DNA of 12,833 nucleotides from DASPFV01 sp035620975 (lineage in GTDB: Bacteria > Acidobacteriota > Vicinamibacteria > Vicinamibacterales > 2-12-FULL-66-21), in assembly GCA_035620975.1 (NCBI GenBank), contig DASPFV010000126.1, positions 1 to 12,833 of the forward strand, in the 5' to 3' direction. The notes below the pieces were generated by a model. That model had not been told where the DNA came from. It saw only the letters and a list, made by a program, of their open reading frames with translations, and searched no databases. Positions 6,087 to 12,833 of the stretch are shown here, piece by piece. The translations under genes were made by a program, and so were the position numbers. Every line of letters begins with the position of its first letter. The stretch's first letter is position 1.

Positions 6087-7316
6087 TCAAAACGCCACGA
6101 AGGGAAACTCCGGCGCGACCCCGAGATAGACCTGTCCCACCGTCTCCAATCGACTATCAGACACGAAGCCGTGGTGACGGACGGTCTGCGCGTCGCGGAA
6201 GTGACGCTCGAGCCGGCTCCGCGTATAGATGCCGCTCGTACCGCCCATACGGTGCATGAGATCGGTCGCCCGGGCTGCGGTGCGCACGGCCCACGTGCTG
6301 GCCAGCATGAGGTCTGCCTTGTCCTCGAGCGTGAACGGCTGCTGCGCGACTGCGCGCTCCCACGCCCTGGTCAGCGCGTCGTAGAAAAAGAGGCGCGCCG
6401 ATCGAGCCATCGCTTCTGCTTCGGCGACGGCGGATTGAACCGCACCCCGATCACGCGCCCTCTTCATCGAACCGAGTGGGACCTTGGTGGTCACAATGTC
6501 GCGCAGCTCGCGGATGGCGCCGCTGGCGATCGCCAGCGCGACGGGGGCGATAATCGGGTAGGTCGCGGCGAGCGCAGGCATCCGGTACAGCGGCCCGTCG
6601 AACGGCGAAGACGCGATGGAATCGGGCTCGACACGGAAGGCCCGCGACTCTGGTACGAACACGCCGTTTGCCTCGATATCGTTGCTATCGGTGCCGCGCA
6701 TCCCGAGGGAGCTCCAGGTGTCGATGATCTCGACGTCGGTCGTGCGCATGACGACGGAGATGAAGTCCGGCCCGGCTGGCGTCATGCGCGGCTCGTCGCC
6801 ATCGAACACGATCGCACTCATCAACGCCCAACGGGAATCATGGATGGTGCTCGCCAGCGGACCACGCCCCGTGATTCGGTAACCGCCGGGCACTTCTTCA
6901 GCCCGGTGGGGAGGGGCGAACGACGCGGCCATCATTAAATCGGGGCCGTCCTCGTACAGTTCGGCGACGCCTTCGGGCGACATGCGCGATGTCCACCATG
7001 CGCCGGTGTTGACCTGAAACGCCCAGCCCGCGGCACTGTCGAACGTGGACACCTCCTCGACGACGCGCGCGAACGTCACCGGATCCACCTCGAGACCGCC
7101 GAGAGCCCGAGGCGTGAACAGACGGAAGAGTCCCGCGGCTCGAAGCGCATCGACCACCGGCGGCGCCAGCCGGCGGTCGCGCTCCGTCGTCTCGACGTGC
7201 TTCGAGATGACGGATCCGACGTCGCGCGCGGCGGCGACGATGCCCTCGTCTACCTCGACACGGGTGGCAGACGAAGGGTCTACGGAAGCGACGGTTGACT
7301 GCGACGACATTGTCAT
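6087..7316 (-). CDS. Acyl-CoA dehydrogenase-fold flavoprotein, likely flavin-dependent hydroxylase (HsaA/HpaB-like)
   Basis: A 409-residue protein with the three-part acyl-CoA dehydrogenase fold. The N-terminal helices are at about 25-130 (DALRAAGLFRLFTPRALGGLE; STFDSAAGWAF), the beta domain at about 130-235 (GYRITGRGPLAST; WSSLGMRGTDSNDI), and the C-terminal helices include HRMGGTSGIYTRSRLERHF and RDAQTVRHHGFVSDS. The last block, with its histidines, resembles two-component flavin monooxygenases such as HsaA. No obvious dehydrogenase catalytic Glu is recognisable. A hydroxylase using FMNH2/FADH2 from a separate reductase is therefore more likely than fatty acid oxidation, though the substrate is unknown. 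The ATG at 7316 has GGAGG 8 bases upstream. It lies 35 bases after the winged-helix methyltransferase and is the last gene of the second sigma-controlled unit. Confidence 0.85.
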   Translation of the reverse strand: MTMSSQSTVASVDPSSATRVEVDEGIVAAARDVGSVISKHVETTERDRRLAPPVVDALRAAGLFRLFTPRALGGLEVDPVTFARVVEEVSTFDSAAGWAFQVNTGAWWTSRMSPEGVAELYEDGPDLMMAASFAPPHRAEEVPGGYRITGRGPLASTIHDSRWALMSAIVFDGDEPRMTPAGPDFISVVMRTTDVEIIDTWSSLGMRGTDSNDIEANGVFVPESRAFRVEPDSIASSPFDGPLYRMPALAATYPIIAPVALAIASGAIRELRDIVTTKVPLGSMKRARDRGAVQSAVAEAEAMARSARLFFYDALTRAWERAVAQQPFTLEDKADLMLASTWAVRTAARATDLMHRMGGTSGIYTRSRLERHFRDAQTVRHHGFVSDSRLETVGQVYLGVAPEFPFVAF

Positions 7317-7351
7317 AAGCGAACCCTCCGAAGCAGTGCCGGCTCCCTCAG

Positions 7352-8425
7352 TTACGGCCGGCAGACGTAATAAGCGTTCAGCGGATCTCCCTCCACTCTT
7401 GAGACATCGACGGACGCGAATCCGGCCTCCGCCACGAGCTCGCGCGCCTTCTCCTCGCCCCAACAGGCGCCCAGTCCCTCGCCGCCCTGCGCCAGCGAGA
7501 CCGTCATGCAGTGCATCGTGGACACCGTGAAGAGGAATGGCGCCAACGGATTGTCCAGATTGCCTTCAAGGTGACTCGACGCGGCGATATCCACCATCAG
7601 AAAAACGCCACCGGTGCGCAGCGCCTCGCGAATCGCACGGAGGACGCGTCGTGGCGCGGCCTGATCGTGAATGGCGTCAAACGCGGTGATGAAATCGAAC
7701 GCCGCGGGCGCCGAGAAGGTCGCCGCATCCTGGGCCACAAACCGGGCGTTGGTCAGACGGGCGGCCTCGGCTTCAGCCCGGGCTGTCGCGATGGCCTCGG
7801 TCGCAATGTCCACACCCACGAACCGGCTGCGTGGAAATCGTTGTGCCATCATGCGGATGGCCACGCCCTCGCCGCAGCCGATATCGAGGACGTCAGTACC
7901 GGCCTCGAGTCGATCGACGAGGCCAGGCACGAGCGGAAGTGTGCAGGTCAGCAACGTGGCTTCGAGTGTGGTGTGGCTGCTCTCGGCCATGAGCGCATGG
8001 AAACGCTCAAACGCGCGGTAATCGACGCCACCGCCTTTTCGGAACACCTCGACGATAGCGCTCTCGACCTGGCCAAGCATTGCCACGATCTGCGCCAGCT
8101 CCGCGAGGTTGTCAGGCCCAGCGGCGCGGGTCAGCGACGCGGCATGCTCCCTAGGCAGCCAGTACGTGCGCGCCGCCGGGTCGTATTCGATGATTCGGCC
8201 TGTGACCAACGCGCCGAGCCACTCGCGCACGTACCGTTCGTTCAGACCGGCCGCCGCGGCGATCCGATCCGACGTCGCCGGTTCCAATGTGGCGAGCGTA
8301 TCGAGCAAGCCGGTGCGATGGCCCACGCTGAGCATCAGCGACAGGAAGCCGCCATTGACGATGTCGAGCGCGTGCTCCGCAAAGGCTTGGGTCCGTGTCG
8401 TATCCAGGACGGTGCTCATGTCCAT
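7352..8425 (-). CDS. SAM-dependent methyltransferase with N-terminal winged-helix domain (Rv2258c-like)
   Basis: A 357-residue enzyme. The N-terminal winged-helix part (about 30-95) includes LMLSVGHRTGLLDTL, TSDRIAAAAGLNERYVREWLGAL and an IIEYDPAARTYWLP wing. In this family the segment builds the dimer and the substrate pocket rather than binding DNA. The Rossmann methyltransferase core follows: motif I is VLDIGCGEGVAIRMM (179-193), the ribose-binding acid lies in FVGVDIAT (202-209), and AFDAIHDQAAPRRVLR is the motif IV/V region. The arrangement matches the Rv2258c-type family, whose members methylate small molecules. The substrate is unknown. The start ATG at 8425 follows GAGGTAAGGG; a second ATG two codons later is possible. 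It lies 74 bases after the preceding methyltransferase and 35 before the flavoprotein, consistent with one transcript. Confidence 0.85.
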   Translation of the reverse strand: MDMSTVLDTTRTQAFAEHALDIVNGGFLSLMLSVGHRTGLLDTLATLEPATSDRIAAAAGLNERYVREWLGALVTGRIIEYDPAARTYWLPREHAASLTRAAGPDNLAELAQIVAMLGQVESAIVEVFRKGGGVDYRAFERFHALMAESSHTTLEATLLTCTLPLVPGLVDRLEAGTDVLDIGCGEGVAIRMMAQRFPRSRFVGVDIATEAIATARAEAEAARLTNARFVAQDAATFSAPAAFDFITAFDAIHDQAAPRRVLRAIREALRTGGVFLMVDIAASSHLEGNLDNPLAPFLFTVSTMHCMTVSLAQGGEGLGACWGEEKARELVAEAGFASVDVSRVEGDPLNAYYVCRP

Positions 8426-8499
8426 CCCTTACCTCAGTGTTGAAGAAATCGAACGCGGATCAGCCACGGACGCGAACGCAGAGCGTCCGTTCCGCTTCG

Positions 8500-9306
8500 T
8501 CAGAGCCGGACAATCGAGAGCAGGTACTCCTGCGGCAGCCGCAAGCTGCCATCGGTCGCCTCGTTCGCGCGCTTCCAGACGTCGACAACGCCTGCTCGCA
8601 TTTCGCTGAAGCGTTCCCCCAGCATCGCCTTCGCCGTCACCATCGGCGGAAAATGCGCCATGAAGAAGTCGGCAAACGATTCGAGCGACTCCCACTCGAT
8701 CCGGTTCACATGGCGCTCGAATTCGAACTTGGTCGCGACGTCACCAAAGAGTTCGCGCACGTGATCCTCGCGGCCCCACAGCGCCGGCGGCGAGGCGTAG
8801 TCGGGCGGCGGCGGCATATAGGGTGCCGCCGCTTTCGAGAGGTCGCCGAACACGCCCTCGGGTGTCCACGTCGCGGTGACAATGGCGCCTCCGCGGCGGC
8901 ACACTCGCGCCATCTCCTGGGCCGTTCGCTGGTGACGCGGAGCGAACATGTGGCCGAACGTCGAGAGCACCCGGTCGAAGCTCCCGTCCTCGAAAGGCAG
9001 ATGCTCGGCGTCGCCCTCTCGCCACTCGATCTCGAGCCCTTCCGCCCTGGCTCTGGCCCGGCCCACCTCGAGCAGTTTGGCCGCAAGGTCGAGCCCAGTC
9101 ACGTGAGCGCCGGCCCGGGCCGCGGGCCAGGCAGCGTTTCCGGTGCCGCATGCGACATCGAGTACCCGCATCCCCGGCGTGATGCCGGCGCGCGTCACTA
9201 CGAGCTCGCCGACGTCGGCGATGTAGGGCGAGCACGCGCTGTAATCGCCGCCCTCCCACGTGGCGCGCTGCCTGGTCTTGAACTCGTCCAGCTGAAGAAC
9301 GGGCAT
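8500..9306 (-). CDS. Class I SAM-dependent methyltransferase (UbiE/Methyltransf_11-like)
   Basis: A 268-residue methyltransferase. Motif I is VLDVACGTGNAAWPAA (48-63), the ribose-binding acid is in VTGLDLAA (69-76), GDAEHLPFEDGSFDRVLS (98-115) covers motifs II-III, and a normal substrate-binding cap follows. It moves methyl groups from SAM to an unknown small molecule. AGGAGG stands about 8 bases upstream of the ATG at 9306, a near-ideal ribosome site. It is the first enzyme after the second sigma/anti-sigma pair, 74 bases downstream of the anti-sigma stop. This is the same position the other methyltransferase takes in the first module. The two are related only in general family terms; this one has no N-terminal hydrophobic segment. 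Confidence 0.87.
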   Translation of the reverse strand: MPVLQLDEFKTRQRATWEGGDYSACSPYIADVGELVVTRAGITPGMRVLDVACGTGNAAWPAARAGAHVTGLDLAAKLLEVGRARARAEGLEIEWREGDAEHLPFEDGSFDRVLSTFGHMFAPRHQRTAQEMARVCRRGGAIVTATWTPEGVFGDLSKAAAPYMPPPPDYASPPALWGREDHVRELFGDVATKFEFERHVNRIEWESLESFADFFMAHFPPMVTAKAMLGERFSEMRAGVVDVWKRANEATDGSLRLPQEYLLSIVRL

Positions 9307-9380
9307 GGGAATACCTCCTCGTAAGGTTCTACGTTTCTGCCATGAGTGCCGCAGACGGGCCGGACGTTACAGCAGGAGGG

Positions 9381-9635
9381 TTAGAGGCGAGACCAGCCGC
9401 GGAAGGCCGTGAGCAGCGCCTCGCGAGCTTCGGGCGAAAGCGACTCTTCGGGCAGGCGCCCGAGTACGCGGATCGTCTCGCGAAACTGTTCCAGGTAGGT
9501 CCGGCAGGCCTCGCACTCCGTGAGGTGCGCCTCGAACCGAGCCCGGTCGATAGGCGAGAGCCGGTCCTCGAGATAGTCGGTCACGAGCTCCACCAGCTCC
9601 CGGCACGGCAATTCCGGCAGGTCCGTCACGATCAC
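9381..9635 (-). CDS. Zinc-finger anti-sigma factor (soluble ZAS type), second copy of the module
   Basis: An 84-residue zf-HC2 protein with probable zinc ligands Cys11, His37, Cys41 and Cys44 (C-x25-H-x3-C-x2-C, the same spacing as the other anti-sigma factor in the window). The helix ELVELVTDYLEDRLSP lies between. It should bind and hold back the sigma factor encoded just upstream. No transmembrane segment follows, so sensing is presumably cytoplasmic. Translation starts at a GTG (9633-9635) that overlaps the sigma TGA as GTGA, a coupled arrangement. The C-terminal part (EEALLTAFRGWSRL-like, with SPEAREALLTAF) resembles the ending of the first anti-sigma factor (LEASLLAALRRAM), hinting that both modules share an ancestor. 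Confidence 0.87.
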   Translation of the reverse strand: MIVTDLPELPCRELVELVTDYLEDRLSPIDRARFEAHLTECEACRTYLEQFRETIRVLGRLPEESLSPEAREALLTAFRGWSRL

Positions 9636-10336
9636 GTCGCCTCCGTCGCGGCAAAGTACCGCTCGAGCGCATTGCGGACCCGCGAGCGTGCCCGGTGCAG
9701 CAGCACTCGTTGATGAGTGTCCGTGATTCGGAGAATGTTACAGACCTCGGTGGATTGGAGTCCTTCGACATCGCGCAGGAGAACGACTTCACGCTGCGTT
9801 GACGGGAGCGCATCGATCGCATCGAGGATCACGCTGCGCGTCTCTCGAACGAGCAGCTCCGCTTCCGGCGTGCGCCACTCTGTAGGCTCGGCGGCCCAAT
9901 GGTGAGGCCATCGGGGATGGTTGGCGGGCAGAAACCGGACCGGATCGACGACGGGGCCCGACTCAGATGAGGTCGTGACGATGCGCCGCTCTGTACGGGC
10001 GCGTGACCGCGCACAGTTCACGACGATGCCGAGCACCCAGGTGCGAAGAGAGGAGCGGCGTTCGAACCGATCCAGCGAGCGCAACACTGTCAGCCACGCG
10101 TCCTGCACGACCTCCTCCGCAACCGCACGACTCTCGACGTGCGAGAGCGCCAGGCGAAGCATCATGCCGCTCCAGTTTTCGACGACCTCACTGAAGGCGC
10201 GCTCGTCCCCCTTCTGCAGCCCCCTGATGAGCGCATCATCATCGCCATGACTGTGAGTCGGTCCAGAAGGTTTCGAAGAATGCACGCTCGTGCCGTCACC
10301 TATGTTGGATCTTAGCGACGTTGCTTTGTGGCGCAA
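9632..10336 (-). CDS. ECF RNA polymerase sigma factor, second copy of the module
   Basis: A 234-residue two-region sigma factor. Region 2 (about 33-105) shows DDALIRGLQKGDERAFSEVV, AEEVVQDAWLTVLRSLDRF and LRTWVLGIVVNCARSRAR. Region 4 (about 170-225) shows IDALPSTQREVVLLRDVEGL and the helix-turn-helix STEVCNILRITDTHQRVLLHRAR. The linker, around 60 residues and Pro/Trp-rich, is longer than in the first sigma factor. It should steer RNA polymerase to its own unit and perhaps to the divergent hydrolases. The first ATG (10336) has only a weak ribosome site. A GTG at 10285 preceded by AGGTGA would remove 17 residues with no domain content and is a fair alternative. The frame around the anti-sigma overlap is clean. 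Confidence 0.9.
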   Translation of the reverse strand: MRHKATSLRSNIGDGTSVHSSKPSGPTHSHGDDDALIRGLQKGDERAFSEVVENWSGMMLRLALSHVESRAVAEEVVQDAWLTVLRSLDRFERRSSLRTWVLGIVVNCARSRARTERRIVTTSSESGPVVDPVRFLPANHPRWPHHWAAEPTEWRTPEAELLVRETRSVILDAIDALPSTQREVVLLRDVEGLQSTEVCNILRITDTHQRVLLHRARSRVRNALERYFAATEAT

Positions 10337-10412
10337 TGGGCTTCAGAACAAGTGCTGAACAGGTGTATTCTGCCGTCTTGCGTGCCCCTTCGGCACAGCG
10401 CCGCGGAGTGCC
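10337..10412. promoter_or_regulatory. Divergent promoter region between ECF sigma and alpha/beta hydrolase genes
   Basis: These 76 bases must hold the start signals of both divergent genes. TTCAG (10345-10349) and CTGAA (10358-10362) form an 8-base-spaced inverted repeat. GTGCC (10382-10386) and GGCAC (10392-10396) form a short hairpin just before the hydrolase start. I cannot assign -35/-10 elements with confidence. The shared region suggests, without proving, that the hydrolase belongs to the sigma regulon. Confidence 0.4.
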
Positions 10413-11243
10413 ATGGATTCCCATGAGGCCGCAGGCCTCGCCGGCTCATTCGGTGTCCAGTCGACCGATGGAACGACGATCAGGGTCTGGGTCCAAGGCA
10501 AGGGTCCGCCGATCGTGCTCGTGCACGGGTCGTTGCGTGATTACACGATCTTCGAGCCGCTGGTTGCGCACCTGCAACCAGCCATGACCACATACGCGAT
10601 CGACCGTCGAGGGTTCGGAGCCAGCGGCGACGGCGACGGATACACCATCGAGCAGGAGTTCGAAGATGTCGCGGCCGTGGTGGACGCCATCGCGGCCCGC
10701 GCCGGATCCGTCGCCCTCTGGGGCCACTCGTACGGCGCGGGCTGCGCCATGGGTGCTGCGGCGCTCACCAATAACGTGTCGCGCGTGATCCTGTACGAAC
10801 CCGGATTGGGGATTGCCTATCCGCCGGGGTGGCTTGAAACTCACGAGGAAGCGCTCGCGGGGGGCGATGCCGAGAAAGTGATCCGCGCCGTGCTGATCGA
10901 CATCCTCGAGATGAGCGAGGAGGACGTTGAGACCAGACGTGCGGCGCCGCAGTGGCCTGCGTATCTGAACGCCGCAGCGACGGTGCTTCGAGAGGCTCGA
11001 ACCGAGCATACTTGGGTCTACCGGCCGGGCGCCCTCGACCGCGTCGACGCGCCGACGCTCGTCCTGGTCGGCGCCGAGACGTCGCCTGCGCTGATGCGAT
11101 CCACGCTGCGAGCCGCCGCGGCGATTCCTGGGGCACGCACGCAGGTGCTCGGGGGCCATGGACACCTGGCCTGCATCACCGACCCGAGCTTGATCGCGTC
11201 GATTATCACGCAGTTCTGCGGCATCGGAGGTGCGCCCTCTTGA
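10413..11243 (+). CDS. Alpha/beta hydrolase
   Basis: A 276-residue alpha/beta-hydrolase-fold enzyme. The oxyanion-hole turn is LVHGSLRD (36-43), DRRGFGASG (64-72) precedes the lid, and the nucleophile elbow is WGHSYGAG with Ser106. The histidine end block is GGHGHLA, where His251 is the likely catalytic base (His249 possible). At the acid position the sequence reads VGAETSPALMR (219-229). The residue is Glu222 rather than the common Asp, a form I recall from a subfamily with G-x-E-S-P there. No signal peptide is seen, so it is cytoplasmic. The reaction (ester, lactone, epoxide or C-C hydrolysis) cannot be told. The start has GGAG four bases before the ATG. It is divergent from the second sigma operon, and another hydrolase follows after a 217-base gap. 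Confidence 0.85.
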   Translation: MDSHEAAGLAGSFGVQSTDGTTIRVWVQGKGPPIVLVHGSLRDYTIFEPLVAHLQPAMTTYAIDRRGFGASGDGDGYTIEQEFEDVAAVVDAIAARAGSVALWGHSYGAGCAMGAAALTNNVSRVILYEPGLGIAYPPGWLETHEEALAGGDAEKVIRAVLIDILEMSEEDVETRRAAPQWPAYLNAAATVLREARTEHTWVYRPGALDRVDAPTLVLVGAETSPALMRSTLRAAAAIPGARTQVLGGHGHLACITDPSLIASIITQFCGIGGAPS

Positions 11244-11460
11244 CAGGCGCTGCCGCTCCCGGCCGCCGGCTACCTCCGTGAGTGGTTGTGCTCCACGACG
11301 TCAGACGGGCGGCACGCTGTACCTTTCGGTGGTGCTCGGACCTGCGTGTAGATTTTTAGCCTTCGCCTCGAATGCAACCGACCAGTGGGGCTCGGAGATG
11401 CGTCAACTCTTCAGGCGTGACATTGACACGCGGTGGGAACCGTGGCCAAGCCCCATGTAA

Positions 11461-12396
11461 ATGGCGAAATCAATAACGTCGTTCTTCTGTTTGGGACTGC
11501 TGGCCTGTTCAGCCCAGCAAGCGAGTGAGTCCACGACGGCGTCTCATGCGGCACCAAGAATACGCGCCTCGACGGAGTGGTCTATGAGCCGGGCGGTCCT
11601 CGATGGCCTCACGCTCGCCTACGAACGCGCCGGCGCGGGTGATCCGATCGTGTTCATACACGGAGCGCTCATTGCAGACGTGTTTCGGCCGCTTGTCACC
11701 GAGTCTGCACTCGCGAGTGGGCATGAGCTGGTCGTTTATCATCGCCGCGGCTACACGGGCAGCACGCACGCTGCCGGCGCACTCACGGTTGCGCAACATG
11801 CCGCGGATTGCCGCGCCTTACTGCGGCACCTCGGCATCGAGCGTACTCACATGGTCGGGCACTCATACGGCGGTGCCGTCGCACTCCAGCTGGCGCTCGA
11901 CTCACCGGAGTTGATCGAGTCGTTGGCGCTACTCGAACCGGCGGTCTTCGGCGGTCAAGCGTATCTGGATGCACTATCGAAGGGTCAGGAACGCTCTCGA
12001 CGAGAGGGCGCCGAAGTCGTGATCGACGACTTCCTGAAAATGCGGTTTGGAGCGGACTACCGCCCCCGACTTGATCGGGTGCTGCCAGGTTCCTTCGCCC
12101 AAGCCGTCGTGGACGCCCCGACATGGTTCGAGCAGGAGATCCCCGGTTTGGGAGCGTGGACGTTCAACGAGGATGAGGCGCAGCGAATCACGCAGCCGGT
12201 CCTGGCTGTGCTCGGCGGGGAAAGCGACACGCTCTGGCCTCGCTTTGGCGAGACCCATCGGCGGCTTCTGTCGTCGCTGCCCAATGTCGAGGGTGTCGTC
12301 ATTGCAGGTGTGAACCACGGGATGTTGGTCCAGGATCCCGCTGCGGTCGCCTCGACGCTTGCCACGTTCTTCCGGCGCCATCCAATCTCCCGCTGA
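11461..12396 (+). CDS. Alpha/beta hydrolase with putative lipoprotein signal
   Basis: A 311-residue alpha/beta-hydrolase-fold protein with the full triad: Ser135 in VGHSYGGAV, Asp256 in GGESDTLWP, His286 in GVNHGMLV. The oxyanion turn is FIHGALIADVF (65-75) and HRRGYTGS (94-101) follows. Residues 1-16 (MAKSITSFFCLGLLAC) end in an L-L-A-C lipobox with Cys16, and then comes a Ser/Thr/Ala-rich linker of about 25 residues. This fits a membrane-anchored periplasmic lipoprotein. However, the ATG at 11461 directly follows a stop codon of another frame and lacks a clear ribosome site. An internal ATG at 11584 has GGAG with good spacing and would give a 270-residue cytoplasmic enzyme starting where the fold starts. 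Both forms are possible. The 217 bases before it hold no recognisable gene. Confidence 0.83.
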   Translation: MAKSITSFFCLGLLACSAQQASESTTASHAAPRIRASTEWSMSRAVLDGLTLAYERAGAGDPIVFIHGALIADVFRPLVTESALASGHELVVYHRRGYTGSTHAAGALTVAQHAADCRALLRHLGIERTHMVGHSYGGAVALQLALDSPELIESLALLEPAVFGGQAYLDALSKGQERSRREGAEVVIDDFLKMRFGADYRPRLDRVLPGSFAQAVVDAPTWFEQEIPGLGAWTFNEDEAQRITQPVLAVLGGESDTLWPRFGETHRRLLSSLPNVEGVVIAGVNHGMLVQDPAAVASTLATFFRRHPISR

Positions 12397-12399
12397 CAT

Positions 12400-12417
12400 C
12401 GCGCAAATGCTTGCGCG
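12400..12417 (+). terminator. Small hairpin after the second hydrolase gene
   Basis: CGCGCAA (12400-12406) pairs with TTGCGCG (12411-12417) around ATGC, three bases after the TGA at 12394-12396. A second, weaker repeat (CCTCGG 12433-12438 with CCGAGG 12452-12457) follows. The position fits a terminator but no T-run is present. The rest of the gap to 12608 holds nothing I recognise. Confidence 0.35.
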
Positions 12418-12608
12418 GCTTCGATCCGTGACCCTCGGCCTGCGGCCGCATCCGAGGCGTGCTCAAAGCCCTGCATTCAATGATGCTGGAAAAGCGCGAA
12501 ACCGGAGCGCGACGCAATCGACCGAATTGATCCTGTTCCAGGTGGGTGGCAAGCGCGAGCCGTTGATGATCATCGCAACGCCTCCGCGCGGCAAGGCACC
12601 CTCTTCCG

Positions 12609-12833
12609 CTACTTACGTCCCCCTTCAAGGCGCAGAAACCGGGCCGCGTTGTTGTAGAAGATGTCTCGCTTCTCCTCGGCGGTCAGGTAATTCGCCTCCT
12701 CGATCGCTTCGATCGCCTCGTCAATCTTCTCGGGCCATCGCATCTGGTCGGAGCCAAACATCAAGCGGTTCCCGAGGCCGGCGCGAACGAGGGCCTCGAC
12801 GTACCGGTGAAACGCAGAGCGCGGGATGATCCA
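12609..12833 (-). CDS. C-terminal end of an amidohydrolase (amidohydrolase 2 family), partial
   Basis: From the right edge, the minus strand reads an open frame of 74 residues ending in TAG (12609-12611). It starts with WIIPRSAFHRYVEALVRAGL. Then follows RLMFGSDQMRWPEKIDEAI, where the aspartate of GSD is the conserved metal-site Asp at the end of the eighth barrel strand. It closes with LTAEEKRDIFYNNAARFLRL, the characteristic last helix (YxNAxRxL) of amidohydrolase-2 TIM-barrel enzymes. These are metal-dependent hydrolases or decarboxylases acting on small organic molecules. The N-terminal HxH metal ligands lie outside the window, so the reaction is unknown. It is convergent with the second hydrolase gene and belongs to the next transcription unit. 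Confidence 0.8.
   Translation of the reverse strand, partial: WIIPRSAFHRYVEALVRAGLGNRLMFGSDQMRWPEKIDEAIEAIEEANYLTAEEKRDIFYNNAARFLRLEGGRK

Noticed and set aside
7511..9324. Long plus-strand open frames (about 310 and 309 codons) opposite the two methyltransferase genes
   Set aside because: Their translations are Arg/His/Gly-rich with no family motif, while the minus strand carries clear methyltransferase motifs and ribosome sites. High GC content produces such shadow frames.
1..12833. CRISPR arrays, insertion-sequence ends, rRNA genes
   Set aside because: I found no regularly spaced repeats, no transposase motifs with terminal repeats and no rRNA-like sequence by reading.

Overview
The window is high-GC DNA (roughly 60-65 % by eye) with tightly packed bacterial genes. 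It carries a c-type cytochrome end, DinB, DUF1059 and MOSC proteins, several SAM-dependent methyltransferases, two ECF sigma/zinc anti-sigma pairs and an amidohydrolase. That mix fits a soil-type Acidobacteriota (Vicinamibacteria-like) or similar high-GC Gram-negative genome. The phylum is a guess from gene style, not a marker-based call.

Left part (1-2863). The C-terminus of a di-haem c-type cytochrome runs off the left edge and is followed by a perfect 12-bp hairpin and a DinB-family protein. On the opposite strand is a small single-domain rhodanese whose 5' end appears cut. Its reading frame meets, at about 1345, a fragment on the + strand that reads like the C-terminal ATPase part of a TraG/TraD-type conjugation protein. 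This looks like a scar of an old mobile element. About 600 bases without a convincing gene follow, holding one strong hairpin. Then comes a stand-alone diadenylate cyclase (c-di-AMP synthase) of the DacZ-like type.

Middle (2864-5958). On the minus strand lies a four-gene unit: DUF1059 protein, ECF sigma factor, zinc-finger anti-sigma factor (4-base overlap with the sigma gene), and a SAM methyltransferase with an unusual N-terminal hydrophobic segment. Downstream of the methyltransferase, a short stretch resembles the last ~65 residues of an FAD-dependent monooxygenase, probably a gene remnant. A MOSC-domain protein is transcribed divergently from the DUF1059 gene.

Right part (5959-12833). 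A second minus-strand unit repeats the same plan: ECF sigma factor, zinc-finger anti-sigma factor (4-base overlap), SAM methyltransferase. It then continues with a second methyltransferase carrying a winged-helix N-terminus and an acyl-CoA-dehydrogenase-fold flavoprotein that resembles flavin-dependent hydroxylases. Divergent from this sigma gene are two alpha/beta hydrolases, the second with a lipoprotein-type N-terminus. The window closes with the C-terminus of an amidohydrolase on the minus strand.

Taken together, two sigma/anti-sigma/methyltransferase modules sit about 1 kb apart, surrounded by small-molecule modifying enzymes (three methyltransferases, a flavoprotein hydroxylase-like enzyme, two hydrolases, an FAD monooxygenase remnant). 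The reasonable inference is signal-controlled modification or detoxification of a small molecule. No substrate can be named from the sequence.
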